The translations under genes were made by a program, and so were the position numbers. Below the pieces are notes generated by a model that saw only the letters and a program-made list of their open reading frames with translations, ran no database searches and was not told where the DNA came from. A stretch of DNA of 53,340 nt from Acidobacteriota bacterium (GTDB lineage: Bacteria; Acidobacteriota; Terriglobia; Bryobacterales; Bryobacteraceae): contig VFZU01000028.1 in NCBI GenBank assembly GCA_016870995.1, forward strand, positions 1 to 53,340. Reading direction: 5' to 3'. Below, piece after piece: positions 1-7,947 of the stretch (its first letter is position 1; the number at the start of each line of letters is the position of its first letter).

Positions 1-257
1 TTAATAGTGTCGGAAAATTCTGGCCTGACCGGAAGGCTGCCGGACTTCAAGCTTGCTGCCGTCTAGGCGAGACCAAAGTCAACAATGTCGCCAACCTCAA
101 GCTTGAGTTTCCCCAAGGCACATCAAGGAAAAAATCAAAGTCGGATCAGTCTCTTTACTCGGTACCGTCTTGTTGGACAATCACGGGCTTCCGGCGTGTC
201 CAAACTCAAGATTTAGGCCCCACCAGTGCCTCAGAACAGGTTACACCTGCAAATTAC
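1..257. other. Unresolved left edge, possibly decayed coding sequence
   Basis: No intact gene begins and ends here. On the plus strand the frame that starts at base 3 stays open into the ORF at 258, but its translation is rich in Lys, Ser and Cys and does not look like a folded protein. Short protein-like stretches appear one after another in three different plus frames: LPDFKLAA near 40-60, NNVANLKLEFPQGT near 81-122 and IKVGSVSLLGTVLLDN near 134-183, then a short run ending in TAG at 214-216. This could be the eroded 3' end of a gene broken by several small indels. That reading is inference only. Confidence 0.25.
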
Positions 258-599
258 GTGATGTCGTCATCGAGCCAGTATCAGGCAGAGTATCAAAACA
301 TGCAGAACTACGTTGCTAACTTGAACATCCCATCCGTCGTCAAGGCAGATATCCTGCTCAAGATCGAGGAGTTCATAAAGAACTATGAAGCTTACACTAA
401 CTCCCTTCAAATGTCTCACGCTTCGCTTCTTCATCGGGCTACGATCCAGGGTGCGGGCGCATTTAACGGGCGCACAATCTACCAAGCCCACTATGAAATG
501 ACTGAAACCTGCTGTCCTCAAGAGATCCGCAACGCAAAAAACCTTCGCGTTCTGCTTCAAGGTTGGGCGGACGGGATCGTTGCCTCGTCGCCCAGATAG
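258..599 (+). CDS. Hypothetical protein, function unknown
   Basis: The reading frame gives 113 residues from GTG 258, or 112 from ATG 261. No clear ribosome binding site precedes either codon, and the same frame is open upstream to the window edge, so the true start may lie outside. The protein looks soluble and mostly helical, with a segment around residues 24-50 (IPSVVKADILLKIEEFIKNY) typical of an amphipathic helix, and ends after a Trp-containing helix. There is no signal peptide, membrane segment or recognisable catalytic motif. I do not recognise a family. Base composition here is less GC-rich than in the genes to the right. The gene is plausible but not secure. Confidence 0.4.
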   Translation: MMSSSSQYQAEYQNMQNYVANLNIPSVVKADILLKIEEFIKNYEAYTNSLQMSHASLLHRATIQGAGAFNGRTIYQAHYEMTETCCPQEIRNAKNLRVLLQGWADGIVASSPR

Positions 600-884
600 T
601 AGCCTGTCCAGCGCTCGTTTAGACCGCAGCGCAAGTATCAATTGAGACACATTTACGGCTAGAGAGGAGGCTTTCTTGGAGGACGGCTACCAAGTTGTTC
701 GGCGGGAAAGCCTCGCATTTAGCCCACGTACATGATTCCATTTGTGTTTCGAATGTTAGCCCGAGCAACGCCTTCAGCTTTCGTATCGGCCAGAAGTTTG
801 CAGCCTGTTGGATCGGATTTCCAATTTGTGTCGATGCTGCTTGAGCTCGAAGTGTGCTTCTGCGGGCTCGCCGAGAGAAAATTA
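600..884. other. Intergenic, no convincing gene
   Basis: Both strands carry short open frames, but none has a ribosome binding site, a coherent hydrophobic pattern or a family motif. I see no strong hairpin with a T run. It separates the plus-strand hypothetical ORF from the 3' end of the minus-strand FecR group, so it probably holds the termination region of both. Confidence 0.4.
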
Positions 885-1061
885 CTAACGACGCTTTTGT
901 TGATCGAGGAAACAGATGCAGCAATCGGTGCAGCGCTTGCAGCGCTCGCACAGGTGAAGCTCGCAAGTGTCTTTGGTGCAGTAGACGCAGATCTCCGTTG
1001 AGGTCTCTTTGCAGATGTAGCAGTGGAAGGTCTTGGCTGCTGGCGGGGCGGCTGGAGTCAT
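885..1061 (-). CDS. 58-residue cysteine-rich, probable metal-binding protein
   Basis: The minus strand encodes 58 residues with ten cysteines, seen as CYIC (residues 14-17), CVYC (25-28), C33, C38, CERC-type spacing at 38-41, C44, and CCIC (47-50), plus two histidines (13 and 36). Paired CxxC motifs of this density usually bind zinc or an iron-sulfur centre. There is no signal peptide, so the product is likely cytoplasmic. Its ATG overlaps the TGA of the upstream secreted-protein gene by four bases (ATGA), so translation is probably coupled to it and to the FecR gene before that. I do not recognise a named family. The residue pattern and the overlap make a real gene likely despite the small size. 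Confidence 0.7.
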   Translation of the reverse strand: MTPAAPPAAKTFHCYICKETSTEICVYCTKDTCELHLCERCKRCTDCCICFLDQQKRR

Positions 1062-1588
1062 TTCTTTTTGGCAGGGGCTGGTGGCTTGGGCGGCGTGGGG
1101 ACGTTGCGATCGATGCGGCAGCGCTGCGCTTCACTTAACAGGACGTCGAACTCGCGGTCGCGCTGGGAGGCGAGGTCGAGCAAATAGTTGCGAAAGCGAT
1201 TTCGAACCGGAGCGCTCTCGACAAACCTCGCTTCGATCGAATCGGCCACCTCCGGAGTTTCGTATTTGCGAATGGCTTCCATAACGGCACGCTGCATGTT
1301 ATCGAGTGCGTCGAAACGGAGAAAGATCTCCAAGGCAACTGAGAGTTTTTCAGGTGTCTGGCGAAGGTCGGCAATGGCCAGTGTGAGACTGCGCAACTGG
1401 ACGTTGATCGACTCATATTGCGAAAGATACGCCACTGCAACACCTTGGTTACGCCAACGGTCAAGATCAACTTTTGCGAGAGCTGGAGGGATCGCTTCGA
1501 ACTTGGCTTTGAGGTCGTCGAGTTGTTCCCGGACACTCCACTCCGAAGGGATGCTCTGAGCGCATACCAAGAGCAGCAGAGGAAGCAT
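1058..1588 (-). CDS. Secreted helical protein, function unknown
   Basis: This 176-residue product starts with a short hydrophobic leader (MLPLLLLVCAQS) that looks like a signal peptide, possibly a lipoprotein signal with Cys9. The rest is predicted helical and rich in Leu, Ala, Arg and Glu, with a region around 30-150 that resembles a long helical hairpin. The C-terminus is a short Pro- and Lys-rich tail (PTPPKPPAPAKKK). Its start codon shares one base with the stop of the FecR gene (TAATG), and its own stop overlaps the Cys-rich gene (ATGA), so three genes form one translationally coupled unit. I cannot assign a function. A periplasmic partner of the FecR-domain protein is a guess from context. 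Confidence 0.75.
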   Translation of the reverse strand: MLPLLLLVCAQSIPSEWSVREQLDDLKAKFEAIPPALAKVDLDRWRNQGVAVAYLSQYESINVQLRSLTLAIADLRQTPEKLSVALEIFLRFDALDNMQRAVMEAIRKYETPEVADSIEARFVESAPVRNRFRNYLLDLASQRDREFDVLLSEAQRCRIDRNVPTPPKPPAPAKKK

Positions 1589-2376
1589 TAGAAGCCCGGA
1601 GGAGGAGGCGGGGGTGCGGTAGGCGGCGGTGCGGGTGCGCCCGTGTCACCCGGTAAACCCCCAGGGTTTCCTGTCGGTCCAGGAACAGGGATGCTCGGGC
1701 CGGCTGTGCCACCACCCGTCTTGGGAGTGTTGAGCCAGACGTCAGCCATGATGCGCATCATCTTCTGCAGCACATGACCACGGTCGAATTGCTTTTGAGC
1801 CAGAGGCTGATTCTTGAAAACGCGCAGGTAATCGCCACCATTCAAAATCTTGGCATCCGAATACGGCATCAGGGCATGTTGAACCGCCACTTGGCCTTCT
1901 TCAACCAAAACCAGTGTCATTTCGTCAGGCTCGACCGTAACGTCGAAGGTGGTGCCACGAACCGAGATGACAGCCGAAGGAGTTTGAATGCGATTGTGGT
2001 TGGGCTTACCGTTCAGCTTTTCGATGTGAACTTTCACCCGGCCAATCCAGAGGTCGAGAAGTTCGCGCAGGTTGCCCTGGTTCGAGCGGAAGGTAGCCCG
2101 CGAATTCGGGAAGATTTCGAAAACACTGCCATCCGGAACCTGGATCTTGGCATAACCATCGAGACCGGTGAGGATCTCCTGGCGAGGATTGACCAAGTCC
2201 CCCACGTTGAGTGCCCATGGAGTCTCATCACGCAGTACCTGCACCTGACCCTGCGCGTGCAGCACCTTGCCAGTCGAGCCCGGCGCGATCGGCATGAACT
2301 GCGCAGAGGACACGGCGGAAAAGGCGACAGTGATCGCCAAGGCGGAGAGGCCGGATTGGAAGAGTTTTCTCAGCAC
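1588..2376 (-). CDS. FecR-domain secreted protein
   Basis: The 262-residue product begins at GTG and has a clean signal peptide ending near AVSSAQ (residues 20-26). Residues about 40-165 match the FecR domain: a beta-rich region with the typical phrases for a baseline threshold (QEILTGLDGYAKIQVPDGSVFEI) and the core IQTPSAVISVRGTTFDVTV, followed by LVLVEEGQVAV. The C-terminal 45 residues are Gly/Pro-rich and end in a proline run. Stand-alone FecR-domain proteins without a FecI sigma factor or FecA receptor are common in Acidobacteriota and are thought to be periplasmic or surface proteins; no sigma factor gene is near. It leads the three-gene minus-strand unit 885-2376. Confidence 0.9.
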   Translation of the reverse strand: MLRKLFQSGLSALAITVAFSAVSSAQFMPIAPGSTGKVLHAQGQVQVLRDETPWALNVGDLVNPRQEILTGLDGYAKIQVPDGSVFEIFPNSRATFRSNQGNLRELLDLWIGRVKVHIEKLNGKPNHNRIQTPSAVISVRGTTFDVTVEPDEMTLVLVEEGQVAVQHALMPYSDAKILNGGDYLRVFKNQPLAQKQFDRGHVLQKMMRIMADVWLNTPKTGGGTAGPSIPVPGPTGNPGGLPGDTGAPAPPPTAPPPPPPGF

Positions 2377-2566
2377 TACCTAATCCCTAATACTAACACC
2401 AAAATAGCAAAGCATTTTCATCACCGGAGGGTGCCCTGGGCCCAAACGGCGGAAACCGGAAAAGTTTTCTCCCGTCAAATCAACAGTTCGGCAGAATTCC
2501 CGCCGATCTTGAGGATTGGCGGCAGGTTTAGAATGGATAAGGCTTATGTGTCGGATTGACACTTTG

Positions 2567-4291
2567 ATGTGGACAAAGCGCCGCGGTTTGATTCTCACGC
2601 TCGGGTTGATCACCCTGGCGGCGACGGGGTATGCACAGGGGTATGAGTTTGCGCTGAACTGGCGGGCGATTGGCACAACGGTGGTTTACAATTCTCGGGC
2701 CGGCTTTTCGTCCGGGCCAGTTGCTGGGGCGTGGTTCGGCGTCGATGGGCGTTCGGTGGAAATTCAACTGCGCAACGGGAAACTCTACAGGACAGAAGAT
2801 TTTGAGAACTGGCAGCCGGTGGCAACTGCCGCTGCCCGGGCCGGATTGTCCGCAAAGATCGTGAACACGTTGCCTGAACCCGGGGCCAAAGCCTTCGCTT
2901 CGCCCGGAAATGGCTATCGTGCTTATGCTGCCGGGCAATGGCTCTGGCGCAGCGACGATGGCGGCCGGCACTGGACGAATCTGATTGCGGCCGGCGACAC
3001 GCAACTGATCGGCAAAAACGTGCAAGCGCTGGCCATTTCGCCCCTGGATCCGGATCGCGTGATCGCAGCAACGAATGAAGGCCTTTGGTTGTCTTCCGAT
3101 GGCGGCGGAGCCTGGATCAGCTTGAACCCGGGCCTACCGAATTTGCGGTTGACGCGACTTGTGGCTGCACCCCAAGGCGGACGCGGATTGGTGGCCGAGT
3201 GGGAAAATGGAGAACTTGTGGAATGGCTGCCAGGCGCCAAAGCCGCATGGGTGACTCGCGGAGAAGCGGCTACGGTTCGGAACCCGAGCAAGTGGGTAGA
3301 TGGAGAACGGCCTGAGATTCAGCTTGAAATTCGCGTTACGGACCGCGCGCATGTTTACCGCACTCGCAACGGCGGCACCCAATGGGATGAACTCACAAGC
3401 GATCTGCCTGCCCAACAGATAACCGGCATTTCCGCCGACCGCGCCAGCGGGGCAATTTACTTGGCAACTGAGCGTGGGGTGTATTACACGCTAAACAGTC
3501 TTGAGACGGCATCAGGACCAACGAGCTGGATCCGGCTGGGCGGGAACCTGCCGAAGGAAGCAGCTCTCGATGTGATGTTGAATGAGGGGGGCAACTTCCT
3601 CTATGTGTCGCTCATGGGCGAAGGCGTATTCTTGACCTATGCGCCGCATCGGCGAAGATCCCCGGCCCTGATCAGCGCAGGAGATATGAACTCGCGCGGC
3701 GCTGCGCCGGGTGGCCTAATGTCGATCATGGGCGCAAAGCTCACCGACGTGCAGTTGTCAGGGCGCAAGGTGCCAATCCTGTCGGCGACGGCAGATGAGA
3801 CCCAGGTACAAATCCCCTACGATGCCGAGATTCCCTCACCCACGCTCGAAGTGAATACCGGTAGCGGGCCGCAGCGAATGGATCTGGAATTGAGCGAAAC
3901 GGCGCCTGTCATTTTCACCGACCGCGATGGGGCACCCCTGCTGCTGGATGCCGAGAGCGGAGAACTTTTAGACCCCACCCTGGCGCTCAAGGCTGGGATG
4001 AAGGTGCAAATCCTGTTGACGGGCCTCGGCAAGGTAGAACCAGCGTGGCCAGCGGGAGTTCCGGCCCCCGCCCAGAATGCACCGAAAGTGGTGGCGCCGG
4101 TGCGAGTCTGGTTGAACGGCGTGACGCTCGAGGTAAGTCGAGCGGAATTGGCAGCCGGCTACGTCGGCTTCTACGCCGTTGAGACGAAGCTGCCGCCGGT
4201 GGTGGACGAGGGCTATGCCGTTTTGCGCGTCGAGGCCTCCGGCCGCTATTCGAATTCCATACGCATCCGTACGGCGCTCGATTCGCATTGA
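2567..4291 (+). CDS. Secreted BNR-repeat protein with Solibacter-type C-terminal domain
   Basis: From ATG 2567 the product is 574 residues with a good signal peptide (KRRGLILTLGLITLAATGYA). ATG 2546 is an alternative start with an AAGG closer by. The N-terminal two thirds hold Asp-box-like BNR/sialidase repeats, for example WRSDDGGRHWTNL, WLSSDGGGAWISL and YRTRNGGTQWDEL, which build a beta-propeller. The last 200 residues, starting near APGGLMSIMGAKL and including ATADETQVQIPYDAE, match the pattern of TIGR03437, a C-terminal domain found almost only in Solibacter and relatives. Its role is unknown; secretion or surface display is likely. The gene runs divergently from the FecR unit, sharing a 190-base promoter region. 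Confidence 0.85.
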   Translation: MWTKRRGLILTLGLITLAATGYAQGYEFALNWRAIGTTVVYNSRAGFSSGPVAGAWFGVDGRSVEIQLRNGKLYRTEDFENWQPVATAAARAGLSAKIVNTLPEPGAKAFASPGNGYRAYAAGQWLWRSDDGGRHWTNLIAAGDTQLIGKNVQALAISPLDPDRVIAATNEGLWLSSDGGGAWISLNPGLPNLRLTRLVAAPQGGRGLVAEWENGELVEWLPGAKAAWVTRGEAATVRNPSKWVDGERPEIQLEIRVTDRAHVYRTRNGGTQWDELTSDLPAQQITGISADRASGAIYLATERGVYYTLNSLETASGPTSWIRLGGNLPKEAALDVMLNEGGNFLYVSLMGEGVFLTYAPHRRRSPALISAGDMNSRGAAPGGLMSIMGAKLTDVQLSGRKVPILSATADETQVQIPYDAEIPSPTLEVNTGSGPQRMDLELSETAPVIFTDRDGAPLLLDAESGELLDPTLALKAGMKVQILLTGLGKVEPAWPAGVPAPAQNAPKVVAPVRVWLNGVTLEVSRAELAAGYVGFYAVETKLPPVVDEGYAVLRVEASGRYSNSIRIRTALDSH

Positions 4292-4340
4292 GGCGGGTGG
4301 CCGTGTTAATCTAGGAGTTCCCCGTTTGTAGGACTTCCCT

Positions 4341-5030
4341 GTGGATAAATCACTTCAGAATGTAATCAAGCACGACCAGTTTGTGGAAACGGTCGGCGAA
4401 GCAACCGAGTACGTCTCGGGTCATAAGAAACAAGTCACAACGTATTTGGTAGTTGCCGTGGTGGTGGCTGCGCTCGTCTATGGCGTTTGGTCCTATATGG
4501 GTGCCAAGCGGGCGGAGCGGCAGTTGGCGCTGGGTGAGGCGATGGGTATCGCTCAAGCAACTACGAGCCGTACGACTAGCGAAGAAAAGAAAGTCGTGGA
4601 CGCCTTTGCCAAAGTGTCCAACAGCTACGCGGGTACCAAAGAAGGCAATCTTGCCCTCTACATGCTTGCCATGCTCGACATCGAGCGCGGCGACATGGCT
4701 GCTGGCGAAAAGAAGCTGAAAGATGTGATGGCTGGCGACAAAGAACCGGCGTCCCTCGCAAAGTTTACGATGGCCGAACTGTTGCAAGGCCAGGGCAAGA
4801 CCAGCGAAGCCGAGACGATCCTGCGGGACTTGATTGCAAATCCGTCCTACATGATGCCTGCCGAACAGGCCACCCTGCAGTTAGCTCGCTACATCGCAAA
4901 GACCAAGCCCGAAGAAGCACGCAAGCTGCTCGAGCCGTTGCGCACCGCGCGGACCCCGATTTCCACGCCCGCGATGGAAATTCTCGGCGGCCTTCCTCCC
5001 GCACCCGTCGTATCCACCCCCAAGAAATAA
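4341..5030 (+). CDS. YfgM-like membrane-anchored TPR protein
   Basis: The 229-residue product starts at GTG 4341, preceded by an AGGA element. Residues about 33-52 (VTTYLVVAVVVAALVYGVWSYM) form a single N-terminal membrane helix, followed by a periplasmic domain with tetratricopeptide-like helical pairs (ALYMLAMLDIERGDMAAGEKKLKDV, FTMAELLQGQGKTSEAETILRDLI). This matches the TPR_21/YfgM family, whose E. coli member is an accessory subunit of the SecYEG translocon working with periplasmic chaperones. The final 20 residues are Pro-rich. The dGTPase gene follows after 10 bases, so they are probably co-transcribed. Confidence 0.8.
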   Translation: MDKSLQNVIKHDQFVETVGEATEYVSGHKKQVTTYLVVAVVVAALVYGVWSYMGAKRAERQLALGEAMGIAQATTSRTTSEEKKVVDAFAKVSNSYAGTKEGNLALYMLAMLDIERGDMAAGEKKLKDVMAGDKEPASLAKFTMAELLQGQGKTSEAETILRDLIANPSYMMPAEQATLQLARYIAKTKPEEARKLLEPLRTARTPISTPAMEILGGLPPAPVVSTPKK

Positions 5031-5040
5031 CCGGTATCGC

Positions 5041-6180
5041 ATGATCCGGACCGGCGCACTGGCCCAGCTTCGCTTCCCTGTGGAGAGAAGTCTGGGCCGT
5101 CGTTTTCCTGAGAGTCTTCCTTCTTTCCGCAACGACTTCCAGCGGGACCGTGATCGAATCGTACATTCACGAGCGTTTCGCCGGCTGGAAGCCAAAACGC
5201 AAGTATTTCCGGCGGGGATTTCCGATCACTTCCGAAATCGCTTGACGCATACCCTCGAAGTGGCGCAACTGGCCAGAACTGCGGCCCGCGTTTTGGGAGT
5301 GGACGAGGATCTGACCGAGGCACTGGCGCTGGCTCATGACATCGGGCACCCGCCGTTTGCGCACTCCGGCGAAGCGGCGCTGAACCAGATTCTGGCCCGC
5401 TTTGGAGAACGCTTCGAACACAATGTGCATGCGCTCCGAATTGTAGAAGCCTTTGAGCATCGCTATGCGATGTATCCGGGATTGAACTTGTGCTTTGAGG
5501 TGCGCGAGGGAATTGTGAAGCATTCGCGCGATTTGCCTCAAGGTTATGCAGGGCCGCTCGAGGAATATCTGCCTGGATTGCGTCCGCCGATTGAGGCACA
5601 GTTGATCGACCTGGTGGATGAGATCGCCTACAACACCGCGGATGTCGACGATGCGCACGAGGCCGGGTTTTTCCAGCTGAGCGAACTGACAGCAGCCGTG
5701 CCGATGGCTGCGTCGATTCTCGAAGAAGTGGAAACGAATTTCCCCGCCTCCGAAGAACGCATCCACCTCCATGAGATGCAGCGGCGGTTGATCGATCACC
5801 TGATGCGCGGCTTAATGGAGGGTACGATCGGTGCCTGTACCGCAGCGGGGGTTGCCGATGTCGATTCCGTGAGAGCGTGGCCCGAGAGACTGGTTCGGTT
5901 TACGGCTGAGGCTGCGGAAACTTCGGCGGCAATGAAGAAGTTTCTCCATGCGCGTGTGTATCACACGGAAATTCTGGTAGAAGAACGCGACCAATCGGCT
6001 AAGGCGATCCAGCGGCTGTTCGAGTATTTGCTCGAGAATCCCACACAGGTGCCGGGGGATGAGGGTGAGGGGAGTTTGCCGAGGCGGATCACCGATTACA
6101 TTGCCTCGATGACGGACAGCTATTTCCGTCGCGTTTACGCGCAACTGCTGCCGCAGTTTACTCCGTCGTTACGTTCGTAA
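5041..6180 (+). CDS. dgt: Deoxyguanosinetriphosphate triphosphohydrolase-like protein (HD domain)
   Basis: This enzyme family cleaves dNTPs, mainly dGTP, to the deoxynucleoside and triphosphate and so trims the dNTP pool. The 379-residue product shows the HD phosphohydrolase signature: H70 in RLTHTLEVAQLAR, then H99-D100 in LALAHDIGHPPFAHSGE and a later Asp in LVDEIAYNTADVDDA. The N-terminal RDRDRIVHSRAFRRLEAKTQVF is the conserved substrate-binding segment of the family. The length fits the shorter type 2 dGTPase-like proteins rather than the 505-residue E. coli form. A small minus-strand gene overlaps its last 23 bases. Confidence 0.92.
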   Translation: MIRTGALAQLRFPVERSLGRRFPESLPSFRNDFQRDRDRIVHSRAFRRLEAKTQVFPAGISDHFRNRLTHTLEVAQLARTAARVLGVDEDLTEALALAHDIGHPPFAHSGEAALNQILARFGERFEHNVHALRIVEAFEHRYAMYPGLNLCFEVREGIVKHSRDLPQGYAGPLEEYLPGLRPPIEAQLIDLVDEIAYNTADVDDAHEAGFFQLSELTAAVPMAASILEEVETNFPASEERIHLHEMQRRLIDHLMRGLMEGTIGACTAAGVADVDSVRAWPERLVRFTAEAAETSAAMKKFLHARVYHTEILVEERDQSAKAIQRLFEYLLENPTQVPGDEGEGSLPRRITDYIASMTDSYFRRVYAQLLPQFTPSLRS

Positions 6181-6313
6181 CTTCGGCGGAGCGCACTCCG
6201 TAGATCTTCTGAAGCTGGCGTGTGATTTCGCGGGTGACGCGATCGGGGTTGACGTCGCCTTCTTCTTCCTCAAGCACGAGGACCTTCACGTAGAAATTCC
6301 ATTTTTTTCGCAT
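6158..6313 (-). CDS. 51-residue conserved-looking small protein
   Basis: Reading the minus strand from ATG 6313 gives 51 residues: a basic start (MRKKWNFYVKVLVLEEE), then NPDRVTREITRQLQKIYGV and a short acidic end. The pattern of one beta strand, a helix and a second strand (SAEVTNVTTE) is coherent and looks like a small folded protein. Its 3' end overlaps the dgt coding end by 23 bases in convergent orientation. The upstream leader has no clear Shine-Dalgarno sequence, and it lies just downstream of tRNA-Leu on the same strand, from which it may be expressed. The function is unknown. I consider it real because the translation is well balanced and fills an otherwise empty 150-base gap. Confidence 0.6.
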   Translation of the reverse strand: MRKKWNFYVKVLVLEEEEGDVNPDRVTREITRQLQKIYGVRSAEVTNVTTE

Positions 6314-6333
6314 ATGGGTTTGAGGAGGGAGAG

Positions 6334-6422
6334 TGGTGGCGAAAGTCGGGGTCGAACCGACACGTAGAGTGAACTACGGCAGATTTTGAGTCTGCTGCGT
6401 CTGCCAATTCCGCCATTTCGCC
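6334..6422 (-). tRNA. tRNA-Leu (anticodon CAA)
   Basis: The minus strand folds into a class II tRNA: 7-bp acceptor (GGCGAAA with TTTCGCC), discriminator A and an encoded CCA end, D arm with GGCGGAATTGG, an anticodon stem GCAGA/TCTGC enclosing loop CTCAAAA (anticodon CAA, reads UUG), a long variable arm (CGTAG/CTACG) and the T arm with GTTCGAC. The long variable arm and the A73 fit leucine. It reads UUG codons. Confidence 0.96.
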
Positions 6423-6469
6423 ACGGCCTGGCTTTTTCAAGTCTAACACTTTGGGGTATAGTGCAGGCC

Positions 6470-6967
6470 ATGAAACTGAAATCTGCTGTCCTTGCCACGC
6501 TGCTCGGCGGCCTGACGATTTTTGTCTGGGGCGCCCTCTCTCACATGATTCCTCCAGAACCAGTTACGACGCTGAGCGATACGAAGGCGATTGACGAATT
6601 TGCCGCGAAGCATACGCCGCAGAACGGAGCCTACATGGACCCACGAGGCTACATGGTGATCGTTGGGTTCAGGCCGGACAAGTCGGATAAGGCAGTGGAT
6701 ATGGGGCCGCAACTTGGGATCGAGTTTGCGACGAATCTTGTGCAAGCGTTTCTGCTGTTCCTGGTGTTGGGGCGGATTGAGCGGACGACAGTGCTGGGCT
6801 ACGGTAAGTTTGCGGCCTTGCTCGGCGTGATGGCCTGGATCGCGATCGAGGTTTCGTACTGGGGTTGGTATGCCTTTCCACCGCCGCTGGTGCTGATGGG
6901 CTTGCTTGATGCCTCAGTGGGATATTTTCTGGCTGGTTGTCTAGTGGGTTGGCAGGTTCGTAAGTGA
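6470..6967 (+). CDS. Integral membrane protein, function unknown
   Basis: From ATG 6470 the product is 165 residues; a longer in-frame start exists at 6386 but would run into the tRNA gene, so it is rejected. An N-terminal hydrophobic helix (residues 5-25) is followed by a soluble loop of about 50 residues containing NGAYMDPRGYMVIVGFRPD, then three more hydrophobic helices between about 80 and 162. The topology suggests a four-helix inner-membrane protein with one extracytoplasmic domain. I do not recognise a named family. The stop overlaps the GTG start of the next gene by four bases, so the two are probably translated together. Confidence 0.8.
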   Translation: MKLKSAVLATLLGGLTIFVWGALSHMIPPEPVTTLSDTKAIDEFAAKHTPQNGAYMDPRGYMVIVGFRPDKSDKAVDMGPQLGIEFATNLVQAFLLFLVLGRIERTTVLGYGKFAALLGVMAWIAIEVSYWGWYAFPPPLVLMGLLDASVGYFLAGCLVGWQVRK

Positions 6968-7947
6968 CGCGGCGATCGCTGCTGCTGGCATTAAAAGGAA
7001 GGGCCCTGCGTGAGCAGTGGCGGGAGATCCTGGGCAAACTTGAGCCGTCGGCGAGTGATCGCCGATGGTTCGTGCCTGCTATGAAGCCGCGTGTGATCGA
7101 AGAGACAGATTGCGGTAGCTATGTGCGTCGATACATCGAGTTGCCACTTGAGGTCGATTTCTGGCAACCCGCATTGCTGCTTGAGCCAAAGACTCAGGGT
7201 AGAAAGGCGGCAGTGATTGCATGGGCATCCACTTCGCCAGATTGGCGCAAGCCCGAAGATTGGTGGGGTCGATGGTTGGCTGAGCAGGGTTTCGTTGTGT
7301 TGACCAGTTGGGCGCATATCCGAAGTTATCGGGATGGGACGTCATTTCAGAATGGAGTGAGCGAGAAGGTCTACGACCGGTTTGGGCGCTGGGCGGGCCT
7401 ATCGCGGATGGTTTGGGATGTGCGGCAACAAGCTCGTTTTCTCGCGGGGTTGCGCATTGTGGATCGCGGGCGGATCGGGTTTATGGGGAGTTCGCTGAGT
7501 GCGAAGACGGCGCTATATGTCGCTCCGTTCGCACCCGAGGTGAGCGCCGTGGTGTCGATTGATCCGCATGTGCCGCTGTGGGATGGGGGCACGAATTACG
7601 AAGCGCCCTGGTATCTCGATGCAGACCGCAAGTTCGACGACATACGAACGCCGGAGAAGACCGTGCGGTCCCTATTGCGGGGGCACGATCATGATGAGTT
7701 GCTGATGATGGCGGCACCGAAGCCGGTGTTAATCATCGGCGGCAATGACAAGAAGCACTCGGATGGGCCAAGCACGCTGCCGCTGATTGAGAAAGCTGCT
7801 GTTGAGTATCGGAGGCGAAATGCCGGAGAACGCTTGCAGTTTCATTTGCTCGATACGGGGCACACGCCAGTGCATCCGAAGATCGACCCACTGTGGCAGG
7901 CTTTTCTGCCTCAGTTCTTGCGTGGAACTGGTCGGAACTCAAGGTGA
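6964..7947 (+). CDS. Alpha/beta hydrolase family protein
   Basis: The 327-residue product starts at GTG 6964 within the previous stop. It shows the layout of dienelactone-hydrolase-like alpha/beta hydrolases: AAVIAWAS early, a nucleophile elbow at GRIGFMGSSLSAKTA, an acid-bearing strand APKPVLIIGGNDKKHSDGPS, and a C-terminal His in LLDTGHTPVHPK. The elbow reads GSSLS, so the final Gly of the usual GxSxG is Ser; a catalytic Ser remains. No signal peptide is clear although the start MTRRSLLLAL is basic and short. Substrate unknown. Its 3' end overlaps the convergent serine hydrolase gene by 37 bases. Confidence 0.75.
   Translation: MTRRSLLLALKGRALREQWREILGKLEPSASDRRWFVPAMKPRVIEETDCGSYVRRYIELPLEVDFWQPALLLEPKTQGRKAAVIAWASTSPDWRKPEDWWGRWLAEQGFVVLTSWAHIRSYRDGTSFQNGVSEKVYDRFGRWAGLSRMVWDVRQQARFLAGLRIVDRGRIGFMGSSLSAKTALYVAPFAPEVSAVVSIDPHVPLWDGGTNYEAPWYLDADRKFDDIRTPEKTVRSLLRGHDHDELLMMAAPKPVLIIGGNDKKHSDGPSTLPLIEKAAVEYRRRNAGERLQFHLLDTGHTPVHPKIDPLWQAFLPQFLRGTGRNSR

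Noticed and set aside
619-1134. Minus-strand ORF of 171 codons across the Cys-rich gene
   Set aside because: It lies in another frame with a translation rich in Ser/Arg and no pattern; the 58-residue Cys-rich frame is far more coherent.
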